Assembly (NCBI GenBank): GCA_018826645.1
Contig: JAHJZF010000062.1
Coordinates: 1 to 17,326 of the forward strand
DNA length: 17,326 nucleotides
Direction of reading: 5' to 3'
DNA from: Patescibacteria group bacterium
GTDB taxonomy: Bacteria > Patescibacteriota > Minisyncoccia > UBA6257 > Colwellbacteraceae
Numbering within the stretch: position 1 is the stretch's first letter; each line of letters begins with the position of its first letter. Of the stretch, positions 14,151 through 17,326 are shown piece by piece. The notes below the pieces were generated by a model, which did not search any database, had not been told where the DNA came from, and saw only the letters and a list, made by a program, of their open reading frames with translations. Both the position numbers and the translations under genes were made by a program.

Positions 14151-15515
14151 ATGGATTTAAAAGCAATCGTTCAAGCAATAGATCAAATTGCAGAAGAAAA
14201 GGGTATTGACCCCAAAAACGTCATAGGTGCCATAGAAAGTTCTTTGGCCGCCGCTTACAGGCGCGAATATCTAGACAAGGGAGCTAATGTTAAGGCAGAG
14301 CTAAACCAAAAAAGTGGCGAGGTTAAATTTTTTAGAATCAAAGAGGTTGTGGACGAGACAACTGTTCGAATAGAAGAAGAGGAGGAAATAGAGGGGCAAG
14401 AAGAAGTGGTTGAAGACGGCGACGAAGAAAGACTTCCTCGTTACAATTCAGAGCGTCACATTTTAATAGAAGAAGCTAAGAAAGAAAAAGCGGACGTCGA
14501 ATTGGGAGAAGAGATATCGACGCTTTTGCCTCCACAGATGGAGTTTGGTCGTATCGCAGCCCAGAATGCAAAACAGGTTATCTTACAGAATTTACGAGAA
14601 TCAGAAAGAGAGTCCATATCAGAAGAATTCAAAGATAAGGAGGGCAGAATCATTAGTGGGGTGGTTCAGCGTTTTGAGCGTGGGAATGTTTTTATTGACC
14701 TCGGCAGGACTACTGGGATTATGTTTGCTAATGAATCTATCCCGGGGGAACATTATCGTGTTGGAGAAAGATTGCGCTTTTATATTTTAGCCGTACAAAG
14801 AGAGGTTAAGGGCCCTGGTACGGGCATAGTTTTGTCTAGGTCGCACCCAAATTTTGTAAGCGAATTGTTTGCTATGGAAATTCCTGAGATTGCCGACGGA
14901 GTTGTTCAGATTAAAGCCGTCGTTCGAGAACCTGGATCAAGAACAAAGATTGCAGTTAGCTCAACCCTTGAGGAGATAGACCCAGTCGGTAGCTGTGTAG
15001 GCCAAAGAGGTACGCGCATTATGGCTATCTCCAACGAACTCGGTCAGGAGAAAATAGATGTAATAGAATGGAATGACGACCCAGAAGAATTAATAGCTAA
15101 CGCCTTGAGCCCTGCCAAAGTTAGATTGGTAGAGATTCAAGACAACAAAGAAGCAAAAGTTCTGGTGGCAGAAGATCAATTAAGCTTAGCTATTGGTAGG
15201 GGCGGGCAAAACGTTCGTTTAGCTGCCAAGCTGACAAATCTAAAAATAGATGTAAGAAGCCAAACTCGTCCAGATGAAGAACTAGAGGACGGCATAGCAG
15301 ATGGAGAAGAAGGGGTTCTGCCAGAGGGCGAAGAAGAAACAGAAGAGAAGGCTAAAGCCACCGATGGTGGCTCGCCCAAGGAAGAAGTAAAAAAAGAACC
15401 AAAATCAAAAAAGGAAGTCTCCGCCAAAGGCGGATCCGCCTCCGGCGGAGATAAAGAAACTTCTGCGAGCGAAATAAAGCAGAAGGATGAAGTCGAAGAA
15501 AACAAAACAGCATAA
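14151..15515 (+). CDS. nusA: Transcription factor NusA with extra acidic segments
   Basis: NusA binds RNA polymerase and nascent RNA, affecting pausing, termination and antitermination. Domains in order: RNA polymerase-binding N-terminal domain (about 1-160, with FGRIAAQNAKQVILQ at 132-146), S1 domain (about 166-232, GNVFIDLGRTTGIM), KH1 (about 233-300, GSCVGQRGTRI) and KH2 (about 305-372, LAIGRGGQNVRLAAK). Two oddities are visible. First, an acidic stretch at about 74-100 pushes the conserved FGRIAAQ block roughly 27 residues later than in E. coli. Second, a charged low-complexity tail (373-454) replaces the acidic repeats of E. coli NusA and contains DNA-level hairpin repeats. The start lies 15 bases after a terminator with only a weak purine tract upstream. 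The usual rimP and infB partners are absent; hppA follows after 9 bases. Confidence 0.95.
   Translation: MDLKAIVQAIDQIAEEKGIDPKNVIGAIESSLAAAYRREYLDKGANVKAELNQKSGEVKFFRIKEVVDETTVRIEEEEEIEGQEEVVEDGDEERLPRYNSERHILIEEAKKEKADVELGEEISTLLPPQMEFGRIAAQNAKQVILQNLRESERESISEEFKDKEGRIISGVVQRFERGNVFIDLGRTTGIMFANESIPGEHYRVGERLRFYILAVQREVKGPGTGIVLSRSHPNFVSELFAMEIPEIADGVVQIKAVVREPGSRTKIAVSSTLEEIDPVGSCVGQRGTRIMAISNELGQEKIDVIEWNDDPEELIANALSPAKVRLVEIQDNKEAKVLVAEDQLSLAIGRGGQNVRLAAKLTNLKIDVRSQTRPDEELEDGIADGEEGVLPEGEEETEEKAKATDGGSPKEEVKKEPKSKKEVSAKGGSASGGDKETSASEIKQKDEVEENKTA
15357..15371. repeat. Hairpin repeat inside the nusA tail (GCCACC-GAT-GGTGGC)
   Basis: A perfect 6-bp inverted repeat with a 3-base loop lies in frame and encodes ATDGG. 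It has the same stem and loop lengths as the two hairpins at 15420-15449. Confidence 0.7.
15420..15449. repeat. Tandem 15-bp hairpin repeats inside the nusA tail
   Basis: TCCGCCAAAGGCGGA and TCCGCCTCCGGCGGA lie back to back, each a 6-bp perfect stem with a 3-base loop, differing only in the loop. They encode the in-frame stretch SAKGGSASGGD. The G+C-rich palindromic form inside an A+T-leaning gene looks like a dispersed repeat inserted into dispensable coding sequence. Confidence 0.8.
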
Positions 15516-15524
15516 TAATAAACA

Positions 15525-17326
15525 ATGTCTCCTTTAACTTTTTCTATTGGTGCAGGGTTGGTGGCTATAGCTTATGCGCTATACCTAACGTATAAGATAA
15601 ATCGTTATCCAGCTGGTGACGAAAAGATGCAAGAGATTGCCCTCGCTATCCAAGAGGGAGCCAAGGCCTATCTCAATCGACAGTATCGAACCATAGGCAT
15701 GGTGACCGTTGTGGTGGCAGGTTTGATGGGATATTTTATCGGCTTTGTCGCCATGGCGGGGTTCATTATCGGAGCTTTTGCCTCTGGTCTTGCTGGATAT
15801 ATCGGGATGAACGTGGCTGTGCGCGCCAACGTCCGTACTGCAGAAGCAGCTAAGAGTGGTATTCGCAAAGCATTTACCGTTGCTTTCGAAGGAGGCTCTG
15901 TAACCGGGCTTTTGGTAGTGGGGCTTGCCCTTGTATCAGTGGCCGGCTTTTATGCGGTTACAAAAGATATAAATGCGCTTATTGGTCTTGGTTTTGGAGG
16001 GAGCTTGATATCCGTTTTTGCTAGATTGGGCGGAGGCATCTTTACTAAGGGAGCAGATGTGGGGGCAGACCTCGTGGGCAAGGTGGAGGCTGGCATTCCA
16101 GAAGACGATCCGCGCAACCCAGCCGTTATCGCTGACAACGTAGGAGACAACGTTGGGGACGATGCCGGTATGGCCGCAGACCTTTTTGAAACATATGCAG
16201 TATCTGCGATTGCAGCGATGATATTAGGACACCTCACCTTCCCAAATTCAGAAGAAGCTATTTTTCTACCCCTCATGATTGGCGGTGTCGCTATCTTCGC
16301 TTCGATTCTAGGAACATTCTTCGTAAAGCTTAGTAAGAAGAAAAACCCTTCTATTATGGGAGCTCTCTATAAAGGGCTGGTTGGCTCAAGCATCTTTTCT
16401 TTAGTTGGCTTCGGCTGGCTTATAAATAAATACGGAGATGCTTTTGGCAATGAACTAAGCGGTGGAAGGATTTTCTCATCCCTCATCGTTGGGATATTGG
16501 TGACCATGTTTATCGTTGTGATTACCGAGTACTACACATCTACTAAATTTAGACCAGTAAGGTCTATCTCGAAGGCATCTGAGACTGGACACGGCACAAA
16601 TGTTATTACTGGTCTTTCTGTAGGCATGGAAGCAACTGCTTTGCCAGTGCTTGTGATAGTGGCAGGAATACTTTCGACCTATTTCTTGGGTGGGATTTAC
16701 GGGATTGCCTTAGCTGTGATGAGCATGCTCTCAATGACCGGAATTATTGTAGCTATCGACGCCTATGGACCCATCACAGACAATGCAGGAGGTATCGCCG
16801 AGATGGCTAACTTGCCCGAGTCGGTTCGCAATGTTACTGACCCCCTAGACGCAGTAGGTAACACGACCAAGGCCGTTACTAAGGGATACGCCATTGGTTC
16901 AGCGGGTCTGGCAGCCGTTGTTTTATTTGCCTCTTATGTTCAGGAGCTTCAACAGGGCTCTAGTTTGGCGGACCTGAGTTTTGATTTGAGTGACCCATAC
17001 GTTATTGCCGGTCTTTTTATAGGGGGCATGATTCCATACCTTTTCGCCTCAATTTCTATGAGGGCCGTTAGTAAGGCGGCTGGTAGCGTGGTTAAGGAGG
17101 TTCGTCGTCAGTTCAGGGAGATTAAAGGCATCATGGAGGGAACTGCAAAGCCTGATTATGCTAAATGTGTTGATATCGTTACTAAGGCTGCTATCAAAGA
17201 AATGATTGTGCCCGCGCTCTTGCCCGTCGTCGCGCCTATTTTGGTCGCCCTCTTGCTCGGCCCAAAGGCCCTTGGAGGACTTTTAGTTGGTTCGATAATA
17301 ACTGGCATCTTCGTAGCCCTTTCAAT
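15525..17326 (+). CDS. hppA: Membrane-bound proton-translocating pyrophosphatase, K+-independent type (3' end outside window)
   Basis: The open frame runs from the ATG at 15525 off the end of the window (600 codons seen; the family is usually about 650-800 aa). The enzyme hydrolyses pyrophosphate and uses the energy to pump ions across the membrane. Visible marks: many hydrophobic helices, GADLVGKVE and DDPRNPAVIADNVGDNVGD (substrate and Mg site, roughly residues 178-208), then AIDAYGPITDNAGGIAEM. In GNTTKAVTKG, K449 and T452 match the K+-independent subfamily, where K+-dependent enzymes carry Ala and usually Gly; all characterised K+-independent members are H+ pumps. The last conserved motif (DTxGDPFKDT type) would lie beyond the window. 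There is no Shine-Dalgarno sequence; it begins 9 bases after nusA and is probably co-transcribed. Confidence 0.95.
   Translation, partial: MSPLTFSIGAGLVAIAYALYLTYKINRYPAGDEKMQEIALAIQEGAKAYLNRQYRTIGMVTVVVAGLMGYFIGFVAMAGFIIGAFASGLAGYIGMNVAVRANVRTAEAAKSGIRKAFTVAFEGGSVTGLLVVGLALVSVAGFYAVTKDINALIGLGFGGSLISVFARLGGGIFTKGADVGADLVGKVEAGIPEDDPRNPAVIADNVGDNVGDDAGMAADLFETYAVSAIAAMILGHLTFPNSEEAIFLPLMIGGVAIFASILGTFFVKLSKKKNPSIMGALYKGLVGSSIFSLVGFGWLINKYGDAFGNELSGGRIFSSLIVGILVTMFIVVITEYYTSTKFRPVRSISKASETGHGTNVITGLSVGMEATALPVLVIVAGILSTYFLGGIYGIALAVMSMLSMTGIIVAIDAYGPITDNAGGIAEMANLPESVRNVTDPLDAVGNTTKAVTKGYAIGSAGLAAVVLFASYVQELQQGSSLADLSFDLSDPYVIAGLFIGGMIPYLFASISMRAVSKAAGSVVKEVRRQFREIKGIMEGTAKPDYAKCVDIVTKAAIKEMIVPALLPVVAPILVALLLGPKALGGLLVGSIITGIFVALS

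Noticed and set aside
1..17326. CRISPR array, insertion sequence or phage structural genes
   Set aside because: No evenly spaced direct repeats, transposase motifs or recognisable phage proteins were seen on either strand.

Overview
The window most likely comes from a member of the Candidate Phyla Radiation (Patescibacteria, Parcubacteria-like). The assignment is an inference from content and style: A+T-leaning core genes, a gyrA neighbourhood with a degenerate metallo-beta-lactamase-fold gene, a membrane-anchored solute-binding protein without transporter partners, a family of TrbC/VirB2-like two-helix pilin genes, a shortened rpsO-pnp operon, and a nusA without rimP or infB beside it. No taxonomic marker such as rRNA is present.

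Layout. Positions 1-5952 (+) hold an MBL-fold protein, gyrA, a solute-binding protein and three pilin-like genes, packed with short gaps or overlaps and closed by a strong terminator near 6007-6032. Positions 6082-8569 (all -) form a visibly G+C-richer block of three unrecognised genes: a two-gene operon (cytosolic helical protein, then a five-helix membrane protein with an outward domain) under a near-consensus sigma-70 promoter, and a separate 273-aa helical protein, with hairpins between and after the units. tRNA-Leu(UAG) (8611-8698, -) and a Xer-type tyrosine recombinase (8792-9688, -) follow. Divergently, 9860-12769 (+) is an RNA-turnover operon: rpsO, a NYN-domain nuclease, pnp. It is followed by an unrecognised proline-rich membrane-anchored protein (12834-14060), a terminator, nusA (14151-15515) and the 5' part of an H+-pumping pyrophosphatase gene that runs off the window end.

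Two themes stand out. First, most core genes have no Shine-Dalgarno sequence, and several have a -10-like hexamer only 7-13 bases before the start codon, suggesting leaderless or very short-leader transcripts. The three genes of the G+C-rich block instead have textbook Shine-Dalgarno sequences. Together with composition, the terminators, the tRNA and the nearby recombinase, this points to a transferred block of unknown function, which is the best candidate for something undescribed. Second, the pilin-like genes include a protein with two pilin domains whose second domain closely matches the next gene, showing local duplication.
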